Positions 43,947-53,241 are shown, counted from the stretch's first letter. The stretch is 64,000 nucleotides of DNA from CAYSGL01 sp964520985 (GCA_964520985.1 CAZFPB010000001.1:1488001-1552000); one strand, 5' to 3'. A program made the numbers and translations. Notes: a model not told the origin generated them from the letters alone.

Positions 43947-44513
43947 ATGAAAAATAATACACTTTTCACTCATGTCATTTTACTTGCCCTGCTGGCCACG
44001 GCCGGCTTTTCGATGGCGGGCTGTTCCAACCCTTCCATCGGCGGGGAAGCCAAATACCCGACAGGTGCCGACCGCTCGAGCGTACCGGGCGGCGACATTT
44101 ACGCCAAGCCGGATAGCATCTTTGGCAAAGGCGGCCTGAATATTCTGGGCGGCAAGGATAAGGACAAGGCGGATGACGGTTCGAGCGGTATCGGCGTTAA
44201 CGCCTACCTGTGGCGCGCGGCGCTGGATACGGTCTCGTTCATGCCATTGGCCTCGGCCGATCCGTTTGGCGGCGTCATCATCACCGACTGGTACACAGCG
44301 GAAGAAACCCCGAATGAGCGCTTCAAGGCGAACGTCTTTATCCTGGACCGCCAGCTGCGCTCGACCGGCGTGCAGGTGAAACTGTTCAAGCAGGTGAACA
44401 AGGGCGGCCGCTGGGTTGATACCGAAGTCACCAAGGAAAGCCAGACCCAGATGGAAGACGCGATCCTGACCCGCGCCCGCCAGCTGCGCTATGCGGACAT
44501 GCAGGACGAATAG
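43947..44513 (+). CDS. DUF3576 lipoprotein
   Basis: 188 residues. Signal peptide with lipobox MAGC at about residue 26 (FSMAGCSNPS). DUF3576 core: GIGVNAYLWRAALDTVSFMPL, DPFGGVIITDWY and an ending in TRARQLRYAD. The family is confined mainly to alphaproteobacteria and usually lies just upstream of leuS; here two minus-strand genes intervene. An outer-membrane or LPS-assembly accessory role has been suggested by its context; function not proven. Confidence 0.88.
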   Translation: MKNNTLFTHVILLALLATAGFSMAGCSNPSIGGEAKYPTGADRSSVPGGDIYAKPDSIFGKGGLNILGGKDKDKADDGSSGIGVNAYLWRAALDTVSFMPLASADPFGGVIITDWYTAEETPNERFKANVFILDRQLRSTGVQVKLFKQVNKGGRWVDTEVTKESQTQMEDAILTRARQLRYADMQDE

Positions 44514-44522
44514 ATCGTCTCT

Positions 44523-46253
44523 TTATAATGTGAAGGATGCCGGCGGTTTCACACCGCCGGTATTTTTTTGCGCCAACACTGCGTCCGGCCCTGGCATGCC
44601 GGGCAAGGCGGCGGATGACAGACGGGCAAGGTAATGGCCGGTATCCATCGGCCCACCGACCGTTTCGGCAAGCAGCGTGACGGGATTTTTTGAGGCGCCC
44701 TGAAGATAGAACGCCTCCATCGGCTGGATATACTGGCGAATAAGCGTTGTGAGATCACCTCCTGCCGGAGGCAGGGTTTTGATCACGGTCGTTTGCATCT
44801 GAGCCGCGGCGATGGCGCCTTGCATATACGCGGGGAAATAACCCAGAAGATCTTCGAACCAGTGGCTTTCGCCCAGCGAGAATAAGTTGGGATCGGGGCG
44901 CGCTTCTTCGCCCAGATAGCCGGCCATGGTATCGGACCAGCGCTGCGGCATCTCATCAATGATGGTTTTCAGTGTCTCTCTATCGCGCGCCTCAATGGCG
45001 GTCAGGATATCGCGCTCGGTTTGCGCGCGGAAGGCCATGTTGGGTGCCAGCACCAGTTCACTCGCCCCCCAGTAGTTGCGTTCCAAATCCGGGCGGTTGG
45101 CGGTCTTATAGAGATTGTCGACTGATAAAGCCGGATTGTCCGTATCGACGCCATGACGTTGCAGGATGTCATGGATGCGCGGCGTGGCCTGCGCGAGGAA
45201 GTCCCGTCGGCTGGCCATCATTTCAAAATTCATCGCGGAAAATTCATGCGCGCCGAAGCCATTGAAATTGGCCGTCATCTGTTTTTGCTGATCTTCGGGC
45301 AGACGGTTGAGGTGCATCAGATAGACGGTGTGGCCGAGTTCATGAAAACAGTTCAGATAGGATGCCATGAAATTTTCTTCATAGGTCTCGATCGCCACCG
45401 TGATGTTTTTGGGCGATCCCCAGCTGTAGCCCGTCTGGGCGGTCGAGAGTTTCAGCACGATATTCTGATCCGCCATTGATTGCGCATCCCATCCTGCCGC
45501 GGCCAGAACATCATCGCGCAAAGCGGCGAATATCTCTGCCTGCGCTTCTTTTGGAATAGAAGGAAGGGGTAATGGTTTGTCATCCTGCGTGCGCTGATCT
45601 TCTGCGCGGATTTTTTGCACCATGGGCGCGTACTCTTTTTTGAGGCTGGCGAACATAGCGGATACTGATTGTTCGCTCATGCCGGGGCACAATTTTTGTA
45701 AGCACGCATCATATAAAGACAGGTTGCGTGCCTGTGCCACGGTGCGCATGGATTCACCTATGGTCATGGCGGCATCCAAGAGAGGCTGTTTTTGTTTTTG
45801 CCAGGCCAATGCGGGATCGGTTTCAGCCAATCCCAGTGTCATAGCCCACTGACGAAAAGCCGTATCCAGATTTTTTTCATGCTGCATCAGTTTGTCCGCG
45901 GAGGAGTGCTGCGCGTCCGGCATGAAGGGGCGCATTTCATCGTAGGTTTTTTGCATGAGAAACAGATTGCCCTGTTGTGCGCCGGTTAGGGCATCAGCAT
46001 GAGCATTGGTTTGATTCAGCAAGACTGGAATTGCGTGTTGCGGATCGTTCAGGCGCGAGACGATGGCTTGCCGGACTTGCGACATTTCCTGCAGAGCGCT
46101 TTCACGCGCGAGCGGATCTTTCGCCTGCCATTTCTTGACTCGGGCAACTTCATACGCATCGCTCCAGTTTTTAATATCGCGAAACGCAACGCATAATTTA
46201 TCGTAGGATTTTCCGGCAATATCAGACGCGCGATTGAATGATTTGTTGCCCAC
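44523..46253 (-). CDS. M32-like metallocarboxypeptidase
   Basis: 576 residues, near M32 length (about 500) with a longer start. Zinc motif HELGH at 304-308, third-ligand region GAHEFSAMNFE at about 335-345 (like GIHESQSRxWEN of M32), and FEDLLGYFPAYMQGAIAAAQ, like the M32 GYFPTYxLGAxxAAQ segment. It removes C-terminal residues from peptides in the cytoplasm. The sequence is diverged, so substrate preference is uncertain. The end of the gene contains a plus-strand terminator for the DUF3576 gene. Confidence 0.78.
   Translation of the reverse strand: MGNKSFNRASDIAGKSYDKLCVAFRDIKNWSDAYEVARVKKWQAKDPLARESALQEMSQVRQAIVSRLNDPQHAIPVLLNQTNAHADALTGAQQGNLFLMQKTYDEMRPFMPDAQHSSADKLMQHEKNLDTAFRQWAMTLGLAETDPALAWQKQKQPLLDAAMTIGESMRTVAQARNLSLYDACLQKLCPGMSEQSVSAMFASLKKEYAPMVQKIRAEDQRTQDDKPLPLPSIPKEAQAEIFAALRDDVLAAAGWDAQSMADQNIVLKLSTAQTGYSWGSPKNITVAIETYEENFMASYLNCFHELGHTVYLMHLNRLPEDQQKQMTANFNGFGAHEFSAMNFEMMASRRDFLAQATPRIHDILQRHGVDTDNPALSVDNLYKTANRPDLERNYWGASELVLAPNMAFRAQTERDILTAIEARDRETLKTIIDEMPQRWSDTMAGYLGEEARPDPNLFSLGESHWFEDLLGYFPAYMQGAIAAAQMQTTVIKTLPPAGGDLTTLIRQYIQPMEAFYLQGASKNPVTLLAETVGGPMDTGHYLARLSSAALPGMPGPDAVLAQKNTGGVKPPASFTL
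44537..44569 (+). terminator. Intrinsic terminator of the DUF3576 gene inside the convergent gene
   Basis: An 8-bp GC-rich stem (44540-44547 with 44553-44560), extended by three weaker pairs and with a 5-base loop, is followed by a T-run at 44563-44569. It starts 24 bases after the DUF3576 stop and lies inside the last codons of the minus-strand M32-like gene. Confidence 0.85.
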
Positions 46254-46262
46254 AGGCGTGCC

Positions 46263-47057
46263 TTACAATTTTTGGGTTGGAAGAGCGGCCGGTTTTTTAT
46301 CCATCGAGAGCGCAGGCGTATCCAGTTGCGCTATCATATTATTGAAGGCTGGATTTTCCTGAACGGTGGCTTCATCGAGACCGGCGTAATCTTTGTAGAG
46401 ATCGTGCAGGAAATTTTTGGTGGCCTCAGGGCCCGGCAATGCGTCATTGATTTTGTGCGCCATGAGCAGAAACTTGCTGGTCTGCTCCGCGCCTTCTTCC
46501 CACGGTGGCTGCACGTAATCGACAGGCATCTGCTTCGCGCCCCATTTTTCGAAAATTTGTTTGCGCACCGCAGGGTCGATGGAATCTTCTTCGATGGATA
46601 CTTTGGCGGGATCGTTGATTTCAAAGAACACGCCGTTCAGTGGCTTGCCGTCTTTTTGCGCCATCAGGTCGAGGCCTTTGACGGTTTCGTTGACCATGGC
46701 ATGACCGATCCCCTTGTCGCGGTATTTTTCATCGACAGCCAGATAGACCAAAAGCGATGTCTGGCTTTCGGGGAAATACAGCGCATAGCGGAAGCCGACA
46801 ATCTCGGCCTTTTCCGGCTCATCGAGATTTCGCCCGAGCAGCATGATGAAGGGCTTCCAGTTATTATCCGGATTGTCGATATTCTCCAGGAAGCCTTCGG
46901 CTGTTTCTACCCCGGCATATTCCGGCCAGGTTTTATCGAACAGCTCCATGCCACGGTCCAACAGAGCCGCATTCTTGGTATCATGGATATAGGCCGTCTC
47001 AAGCCCCTGCAGCGGGTCCTTGCCGGCCGCTATATTCATTGTCTTTGTTAGACTCAT
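46263..47057 (-). CDS. GNAT-family acetyltransferase
   Basis: 264 residues. The acetyl-CoA motif is in VYLAVDEKYRDKGIGHAMVNE (RDKGIG), preceded by EIVGFRYALYFPESQTSLL. The C-terminal 90 residues (SKFLLMAHKINDALPGPEATK) are outside the core fold and not recognised. It lies 9 bases upstream of the M32-like gene on the same strand, so co-transcription is likely. Substrate unknown. Confidence 0.85.
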   Translation of the reverse strand: MSLTKTMNIAAGKDPLQGLETAYIHDTKNAALLDRGMELFDKTWPEYAGVETAEGFLENIDNPDNNWKPFIMLLGRNLDEPEKAEIVGFRYALYFPESQTSLLVYLAVDEKYRDKGIGHAMVNETVKGLDLMAQKDGKPLNGVFFEINDPAKVSIEEDSIDPAVRKQIFEKWGAKQMPVDYVQPPWEEGAEQTSKFLLMAHKINDALPGPEATKNFLHDLYKDYAGLDEATVQENPAFNNMIAQLDTPALSMDKKPAALPTQKL

Positions 47058-47202
47058 CGTTTATTCCCGGTTACCCGCATATTATTACCATAATGCTTAA
47101 GAAAGGGCAAAGAAGTTGTATTTATCCAGCAAAGGATTGAAATCTGGGCGGAAAATGGGGATAACGGAGGCGTATTCATCCATTTAACGAAAAAGTCGCC
47201 CC

Positions 47203-49746
47203 ATGTCTGAACGGTACAATATTAAAGAGTGTGAAAAGAAGTGGCAGAAAGTCTGGACCGACCGCGGCAGCTTTGAGGTCACAGAAGACAAGAGCAAGCC
47301 GAAATCCTACGTTCTGGCCATGTTGCCCTATCCGTCGGGCCGCATCCATGTCGGCCATGTGCGCAACTACACGCTCTCGGACGTCGTCGCCCGGTATAAA
47401 AAAGCCAAGGGCTTTAACGTCCTCAACCCGATGGGATGGGACGCGATGGGCCTGCCGGCGGAAAACGCCGCGATGGAACGCAACGTGCACCCGGCCGAAT
47501 GGACCTATTCCAACATCGCGCAGATGAAAGAGCAGATGCTCTCGATGGGTCTGGCCATCGACTGGAGCCGCGAAGTCGCGACGTGCCATCCGAAATATTA
47601 CAAGCATCAGCAGAAGATGTTCCTCGATCTCTACAAAAACGATCTCGTCTACCGCAAGGAAGCGATGGTCAACTGGGATCCGATCGATAATACCGTGCTC
47701 GCCAACGAGCAGGTCGTCGACGGCAAGGGCTGGCGCACGGGCGCACCGGTCGAGCGCCGCAAGCTGAACCAGTGGTTCTTTAAAATTACGCAGTATGCCG
47801 ATGAGTTGCTCGAAGGCATCAAGACGCTGGACCGCTGGCCGGACAAAGTCCGCCTGATGCAGCAAAACTGGATCGGTAAATCGCAAGGCGCGCAATTCAC
47901 GTTCGATCTGACATCGACCGATGGACAGATTGAGGTTTACACCACACGCCCTGATACATTATTCGGCGCGTCCTTCTGTGCGCTTGCAATCGACCACCCG
48001 CTGGCAAAACAGCTGGCCGGTGATAAGGCCGGGTTTGAAGCGTTCATCAAGCAATGTCAGGCGACCGGCACATCGGAAGCCGCGATCGAGCAGGCCGAGA
48101 AAATCGGTTTCGATACCGGCCACAAGGTTGCGCATCCGTTTGTTGCGGGCAAAGAACTGCCCGTCTTCCTCGCCAACTTTATTTTAATGGATTACGGCAC
48201 GGGCGCGATCTTCGGCTGCCCGGCGCATGATCAGCGCGACTTTGAATTCGCCACGAAATACAACCTGCCTATTCTGCCGGTTATCGACTCTCATGGCGAA
48301 CCGTTGCCGTACACGGATGATGGCAAGATCATCAACTCGGACTTCCTCAATGGTCTTGATGTTGAGGCGGGCAAGAACGCCGCGATCAAAAAACTTGAAG
48401 AAATGGGCAAAGGCTCGGGCGTGACGAAATACCGCCTGCGCGACTGGGGCGCGGTGCGTCAGCGCTACTGGGGCTGCCCTATCCCGATGGTGCGCTGTGA
48501 AGAGTGCGGCACGGTACCGGTACCGGAATCGCAACTCCCCGTCGAGTTACCACACGACATCAATTACGACACGCCGGGCAATCCGCTCGACCGTCATCCG
48601 ACATGGAAGCACACGACCTGTCCTTCGTGCGGCGGCAAGGCTGTGCGCGAAACAGACACGATGGATACGTTCGTCGATTCCAGCTGGTACTATTTGCGCT
48701 ACCTCGATGCACGTAATGAAGACGAAGCGTTCAGCAAGGACGCCACCGATTACTGGGGCGCGGTCGATCAATATATTGGCGGCGTGGAACATGCCGTTCT
48801 TCACCTGCTCTATTCGCGTTTCTGGACTCGCGCACTCAAAGCCTGCGGCTATCCCGTTCCGGCGGCTGAGCCCTTCACCGGCCTATTCACGCAAGGCATG
48901 GTAACGCACGCGACGTTCGAAGATGCGAACGGCAAATGGCTGTACCCGGTCGAAGTGGAAAACCGCGATGGCCAGTGGGTCAAAATCGAAGACGGCAGCC
49001 CGGCGAAAATGGGCGCGACGATCAAAATGTCGAAATCGAAAAAGAACGTCATTGACCCGCAGGATATTATCGACACCTACGGCGCCGATGCGGCGCGCCT
49101 GTTTATTCTTTCGGATTCTCCGCCGGAGCGCGATCTGGAATGGTCGACGGCCGGGATCGAAGGATCGTGGCGTTTCATCAATAAACTCTACCGCTCGCTG
49201 TATGACTCGATGGGCGATCTGTCGCCGCACAGCAAACCGGACACTTTCAGTGGCGCCGCGATGGAACTGCGCCGCACGACTCACCGCACGATCGATGGCG
49301 TGGGCCGTGACATCGACGCCTTCCACATGAACAAGGGTGTCGCCCGTCTGCGTGAGCTCGCCAACACCATCATGGGCTTCAAAGTGAATGATGCAGGAGA
49401 TGGCTGGGCGCTGCGTGAAGCGTGGGAAGCGTTTATCGTCATGATCAACCCGATGACGCCGCATCTGGCCGAAGAACTCTGGTCGATGCTCGGCCATCAG
49501 GCAATCCTTGCCGACACCTCATGGCCAGTCGCCGAAGAAAGCCTCATCGCCGCCGATACGGTGAAAATCGCTGTACAGGTGAACGGTAAGTTGCGCGCGA
49601 CGATCCAGCTTCCCGCCGGCATCGACAAAGCCGAAGCGGAAAAAGCCGCGCTGGAACAGGACAACGTGCAAAAAGCCCTCGAAGGCCTGACCGTGCGCAA
49701 AGTGATTATTGTCCCCGATCGTATCGTGAATGTGGTGGCCGGATAA
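47203..49746 (+). CDS. leuS: Leucyl-tRNA synthetase
   Basis: 847 residues, full length. HIGH motif in PYPSGRIHVGHVRNYT, editing domain GCPAHDQRDFEFA, zinc-type Cys pairs MVRCEECG and CPSCGG, and KMSKS in IKMSKSKKNV. It charges tRNA-Leu and clears mischarged products. The 3' end overlaps the next membrane-protein gene by 17 bases. Codon use is strongly biased. Confidence 0.98.
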   Translation: MSERYNIKECEKKWQKVWTDRGSFEVTEDKSKPKSYVLAMLPYPSGRIHVGHVRNYTLSDVVARYKKAKGFNVLNPMGWDAMGLPAENAAMERNVHPAEWTYSNIAQMKEQMLSMGLAIDWSREVATCHPKYYKHQQKMFLDLYKNDLVYRKEAMVNWDPIDNTVLANEQVVDGKGWRTGAPVERRKLNQWFFKITQYADELLEGIKTLDRWPDKVRLMQQNWIGKSQGAQFTFDLTSTDGQIEVYTTRPDTLFGASFCALAIDHPLAKQLAGDKAGFEAFIKQCQATGTSEAAIEQAEKIGFDTGHKVAHPFVAGKELPVFLANFILMDYGTGAIFGCPAHDQRDFEFATKYNLPILPVIDSHGEPLPYTDDGKIINSDFLNGLDVEAGKNAAIKKLEEMGKGSGVTKYRLRDWGAVRQRYWGCPIPMVRCEECGTVPVPESQLPVELPHDINYDTPGNPLDRHPTWKHTTCPSCGGKAVRETDTMDTFVDSSWYYLRYLDARNEDEAFSKDATDYWGAVDQYIGGVEHAVLHLLYSRFWTRALKACGYPVPAAEPFTGLFTQGMVTHATFEDANGKWLYPVEVENRDGQWVKIEDGSPAKMGATIKMSKSKKNVIDPQDIIDTYGADAARLFILSDSPPERDLEWSTAGIEGSWRFINKLYRSLYDSMGDLSPHSKPDTFSGAAMELRRTTHRTIDGVGRDIDAFHMNKGVARLRELANTIMGFKVNDAGDGWALREAWEAFIVMINPMTPHLAEELWSMLGHQAILADTSWPVAEESLIAADTVKIAVQVNGKLRATIQLPAGIDKAEAEKAALEQDNVQKALEGLTVRKVIIVPDRIVNVVAG

Positions 49747-50443
49747 TTTAACGGATCGGTGTGGCGCTATCGAACAAGATACTCTGAAACCTTTTTTCTG
49801 GTTGTGGCTGCCGCTTCTATGGATGATCGGTCAGCTTTGTGCCGAATTTTATTTTCCAATCGATGCCCTTATATCTTTTCATGCTGAAAACGGCCTGCAT
49901 GAATGGTTGCAGGTTTTCATGCTGCTAGGCGGATGCGGTTTTGCCTGTCATGCACTCCTGACAATGGATCGGGCCAAACATACATGGCTCGCGCTCTGGC
50001 TGGCAATGGCCGCGATCGGATGCTTCTGGGTCGCCGGGGAAGAAATAAGCTGGGGCCAGTGGCTGTTCTTCTGGGATACGCCGCCGGACTGGGCGCTTAT
50101 GAACGGGCAACATGAAACCAATCTGCATAATAACTCCCGCTGGCTGAACCAGATTCCGGACAGTATTTTGAAGATCGGCATTGTGGTGGGCGGCCTTTTC
50201 CTGCCGCTTATGATGACGCTGAAGCCGCAGTGGGTACCGCACCGCTTCGCCAGCATATACCCGCCTAAAAAACTATGGGTGATCGCCTTGCTGCTGGTCT
50301 TTGCCGTCGTCGCCCACAAAACCGGCAAGCTCGTCTGGCATACCAAGCTTTTCGCGCGGGGTAGCGAGGTCGAAGAATTATATATTTATTATTTCGTGCT
50401 TCTCTATATATTTAGCCTATGGCAAAGACGAATACCCTCATGA
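49730..50443 (+). CDS. Conserved membrane protein with GEEISWGQ motif
   Basis: 237 residues, about six membrane helices. The motif GEEISWGQWLFFWDTP followed by NGQHETNLHNNS is shared by an unnamed family of bacterial membrane proteins. The conserved acidic and His/Asn residues sit in one loop and could form an active site. It starts inside the end of leuS and overlaps lptE by ATGA, so it is part of the leuS-lptE operon, between genes that are usually adjacent. Confidence 0.75.
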   Translation: MWWPDNLTDRCGAIEQDTLKPFFWLWLPLLWMIGQLCAEFYFPIDALISFHAENGLHEWLQVFMLLGGCGFACHALLTMDRAKHTWLALWLAMAAIGCFWVAGEEISWGQWLFFWDTPPDWALMNGQHETNLHNNSRWLNQIPDSILKIGIVVGGLFLPLMMTLKPQWVPHRFASIYPPKKLWVIALLLVFAVVAHKTGKLVWHTKLFARGSEVEELYIYYFVLLYIFSLWQRRIPS

Positions 50444-50943
50444 TGCGTTTTCTTACCCTGACAGGCACCTGCCTGTTGCTGGCCGCGTGCGGTTTCGCGC
50501 CCATGTATGGATCGGGAGCCGGCAGCCAAAGCGGCATGAGCGCGACGACGGGTCTTGATACTGTCGAAATTGATACCATTCCCGATGCCGAAGGCGTGGC
50601 GTTGCGCAACCAGTTGATCGACCGCTTCTATGCCAGCGGTTATCCATCGAGTCCACAATATCAGTTGTCGGTTGCCAAAGTTCGCGAAGCCATCACCGAC
50701 TTCGACTTGACGGTTGAATCCGAAACCACCAGCCGCCAGGTAAAACTGTTCACCAGCTTCGGCCTGAAGAATATTCAGACGGGCGAGGTTGTGCTGACGC
50801 GCGATATCTCTGCTTTCACCAGCTATAACGTGGTCGGCAGTCAGTTTACGACGCGGGTGTCGGAAGCGGATTCGCGCGAAGCCGCGATCAACGATCTGGC
50901 CCGACAGATCGAAACGCAGGTTGCGCTCTACTTCAAACGCTAG
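50440..50943 (+). CDS. lptE: LPS-assembly lipoprotein LptE
   Basis: 167 residues from ATG 50440, chosen because it overlaps the preceding stop as ATGA and opens a clean lipoprotein signal; ATG 50419 would add seven residues. Lipobox LAAC then GFAPMYG, the family hallmark. Core VRLTTRDISAFTSYNVVG-like strand (VLTRDISAFTSYNVVGSQF) and REAAINDLARQIETQVALYF end. It plugs LptD at the outer membrane in LPS export. Confidence 0.92.
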   Translation: MMRFLTLTGTCLLLAACGFAPMYGSGAGSQSGMSATTGLDTVEIDTIPDAEGVALRNQLIDRFYASGYPSSPQYQLSVAKVREAITDFDLTVESETTSRQVKLFTSFGLKNIQTGEVVLTRDISAFTSYNVVGSQFTTRVSEADSREAAINDLARQIETQVALYFKR

Positions 50944-51019
50944 GCTGTTTTACATTTTTATTGACAGTGAAACCGCGATTATGGTTTCCTGTGTCTGTTC
51001 GTTGCTTTCATTCGGCGCG

Positions 51020-51200
51020 GACCGCGGCATTTGATAGGATCAGCTTGCACCGCGTGACCAAGGCTAAAGAGCGTTACAGCGCCATCGGAACTGCTGTGAT
51101 TTCCTAAAAAAGATCACGGCAGGAGTCTTAAAAAATTCTCCTGACATTTATAACCCTTCGAAACCCCGTCCGCGGGATCGAATTACTATTTGGAGATTAA
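51020..51200 (+). promoter_or_regulatory. SAM-II-like riboswitch leader (copy 1)
   Basis: The 258-base gap after lptE holds a structured leader. P1 CGCGG (51023-51027) pairs with CCGCG (51050-51054), the loop has ATTTGAT, and AGCTTG (51042-51047) pairs with CAAGGCT (51059-51065) as a pseudoknot, followed by GCTAAAG. This matches the SAM-II pattern (AUUU in loop 1, UUGCA before P1', GCUAAA at the end). Two further hairpins follow: 51092-51100 with 51113-51121, and CAGGAG 51120-51125 with CTCCTG 51138-51143. A TTGACA at 50961 may be the -35 box. The gene downstream handles methionine oxidation, which fits. The SAM ligand is inference. Confidence 0.65.
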
Positions 51201-51201
51201 A

Positions 51202-51717
51202 ATGGCTGAATCATTACGCATCAACAAACAGGCTACCAAAGCCGATATCTATGAAGAAATCTTGCCGCAGATCCGCTCGATCATCGAGACGGAAAGCAAC
51301 CTGACGGCAAACCTCGCCAACATTGCCGCAATTTTGACCGAAGCGTTCGAGCATTGGTGGACAGGGTTTTATTTGCGTGATGGCAACACACTGGTGCTCG
51401 GTCCGTTTCAGGGGCCGCTGGCGTGCACACGCATTCCGGTAGAACCGATACCGCGCGGCGTGTGCGGCGCAGCGGCGGCAGAGCAAAAAACCCAGCTGGT
51501 GCCGGATGTGGAAAAATTCCCGGGGCACATTGCGTGTTCTGCCGCGTCGAAATCGGAGATCGTCGTGCCGCTGGTCGTCAATGGCCGCACCGAACTGGTT
51601 CTCGATGTCGACAGCGCCTATCTCAACGCGTTTGATTCAACGGATCAGCTCTATCTTGAGCGTCTGATCGAACTGGTGGCTCAGCGCCATTATCCGGTAG
51701 AGGCCGGCCGAATGTGA
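51202..51717 (+). CDS. msrC: Free methionine-(R)-sulfoxide reductase (GAF domain, fRMsr)
   Basis: 171 residues from ATG 51202 with GGAG at 6 bases. GAF-fold motifs: HWWTGFYLRDGNTLVLGPFQ, GPLACTRIP, GVCGAAAAE, VEKFPGHIACSAASKSEIVV. The Cys residues (ACTRI, GVCG, HIAC) occupy the catalytic/recycling positions of E. coli MsrC. It reduces free methionine-R-sulfoxide to methionine with thioredoxin. The SAM-II-like leader upstream suggests repression when SAM is plentiful. Confidence 0.9.
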   Translation: MAESLRINKQATKADIYEEILPQIRSIIETESNLTANLANIAAILTEAFEHWWTGFYLRDGNTLVLGPFQGPLACTRIPVEPIPRGVCGAAAAEQKTQLVPDVEKFPGHIACSAASKSEIVVPLVVNGRTELVLDVDSAYLNAFDSTDQLYLERLIELVAQRHYPVEAGRM

Positions 51718-51780
51718 TCGGGACACTTCTTCTCTAAATTTCCCGTTTTCCCATTTTTGAGTGTATAAGGAGTCGCCACC

Positions 51781-53226
51781 ATGTGTGCTGCGCTAATCAA
51801 TGACGTGTCCGCTTTTCCCAAAGCAACCCCGGATGATCTGATCATCATCGGCGGCGGATCAACCGCCACCACCCTTCTCATCCGTTTGAATGAGGCGATA
51901 AAAAAAGCAGGCGGACTGCCCAAACCTATCCGTCTGCATTGTTTCGACCCCAAAGGCTTTCCCAATGGCGGGATCGCCTATGGCGCCTGTTCGCCGCATC
52001 ACATTCTCAACAGCGTGCGCACCGAAATGTCGCCGTGGCGCAGCGAGGCGTTTCACGAATACTGTCTGGACAAGGATCTGGGCACCTGCAAAAACACATT
52101 CAACCCGCGCGCCGATTATGCGTCCTTCCTGCGGGTAGAGACGGCGGCAGTGATCCGAGAACTGGAAGGCTTTGGCGTTACGCTTCATCAGCATCGCAGC
52201 GATGTACGCATATCCAAATCATCCGCACAGGGATTTGATATTACCGAGGCCAGTACGCGCAAACCTCTTTTGGTGGAATGCCGGGGCGCGCAGATTGTCA
52301 TCGCGGCAGGATATGGACCAAACAATCATTTTGATACAGTGCGCCGCGACGGTTCGCCGCATTACCTGCATTCACTTTATGAAGGCGGCAACGTGCTGGA
52401 TGGACATCCCATCACTCAGAAAGAAGCGCCCCATATTGTCTTTATTGGCAACGGTCCCGCGCTGTATGATTTTGTGAACGATCTGCACGGCAATCATCTG
52501 ACGCGGGCACGTCTGACCATTTTATCCGGCGCGTCGAACCGCGCCCTGTCGATCCGCGATCTGGGCATCGAGGAGAATGAAAAAAACATCATTCCGCATA
52601 AAATGTTGTCGCTCTCGCGTTATGCCGCTGCGCCGGAATTACGTCGCGCGATCTTGCGTGATTTTCATCAGGCGGCTTCGCCGCGCCGCGCCGCACTGGA
52701 TATTTTGAAGAACATCAAACAGGTACTGGGGAAAATGGAGTGCAATGAAGCCCTTCGCTTCCAGCAATCGAATTTTATCGGATGGTTGAAACATACGGCA
52801 ACCCCCGTGCCGCAATCCAGTCACAACAAACTGATCGCCTTGCGCCCCGACATTATCCAGTGCCGTGTGAATGAGGATGCGTTGTCCGTTCAACGCGATC
52901 ATATCCGCGTTACAACCGCCCAGAAAATCATCGAGGCCGATCTGGTGGTGAACGGCACCGGGCATGGCCGCCACAACGCGCCTGTTCTGGAACAGATGAA
53001 AAATGACAAGCTCGCTTTTTCCTATGCGGGGTTTGATGCGCTGGAAACGGAACCGAACGGCTATCAACTAGCTGGATCGAAAATCGCCTGTATCGGACCA
53101 GCCACGCATGTGGGATGCGATGGCGTGGAAAGTTTTGATATCTATGCGCAAAACTTTGCCAAAGACTATGTTTCGGGACGTTTTCCGGCTCAGAGCGGCC
53201 AGGTCTTGACTTTTCCACAGCCCTGA
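51781..53226 (+). CDS. FAD/NAD(P)-binding protein (NAD_binding_9 type)
   Basis: 481 residues with AAGGAG before ATG. Dinucleotide motif IIIGGGSTATTLLIRL at the N-terminus, then GIAYGACSPHHILNSVRTEMS (the GxAYG-LN-MS signature of this group), a second motif VFIGNGPALYDFV, and GTGHGRHNAPVL near 400. Members resemble flavin monooxygenases/reductases such as YdhS; most have no assigned substrate. It is 63 bases behind the fRMsr gene and probably shares its SAM-responsive leader, so a role in methionine or thiol redox chemistry is plausible but unproven. Confidence 0.8.
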   Translation: MCAALINDVSAFPKATPDDLIIIGGGSTATTLLIRLNEAIKKAGGLPKPIRLHCFDPKGFPNGGIAYGACSPHHILNSVRTEMSPWRSEAFHEYCLDKDLGTCKNTFNPRADYASFLRVETAAVIRELEGFGVTLHQHRSDVRISKSSAQGFDITEASTRKPLLVECRGAQIVIAAGYGPNNHFDTVRRDGSPHYLHSLYEGGNVLDGHPITQKEAPHIVFIGNGPALYDFVNDLHGNHLTRARLTILSGASNRALSIRDLGIEENEKNIIPHKMLSLSRYAAAPELRRAILRDFHQAASPRRAALDILKNIKQVLGKMECNEALRFQQSNFIGWLKHTATPVPQSSHNKLIALRPDIIQCRVNEDALSVQRDHIRVTTAQKIIEADLVVNGTGHGRHNAPVLEQMKNDKLAFSYAGFDALETEPNGYQLAGSKIACIGPATHVGCDGVESFDIYAQNFAKDYVSGRFPAQSGQVLTFPQP

Positions 53227-53241
53227 TTTAACTATATGCCT

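Noticed and set aside
51120..51143. CAGGAG/CTCCTG hairpin as an intrinsic terminator of leader 1.
   Set aside because: It is followed by ACATTTATAAC, not a T-run; kept as a leader hairpin.
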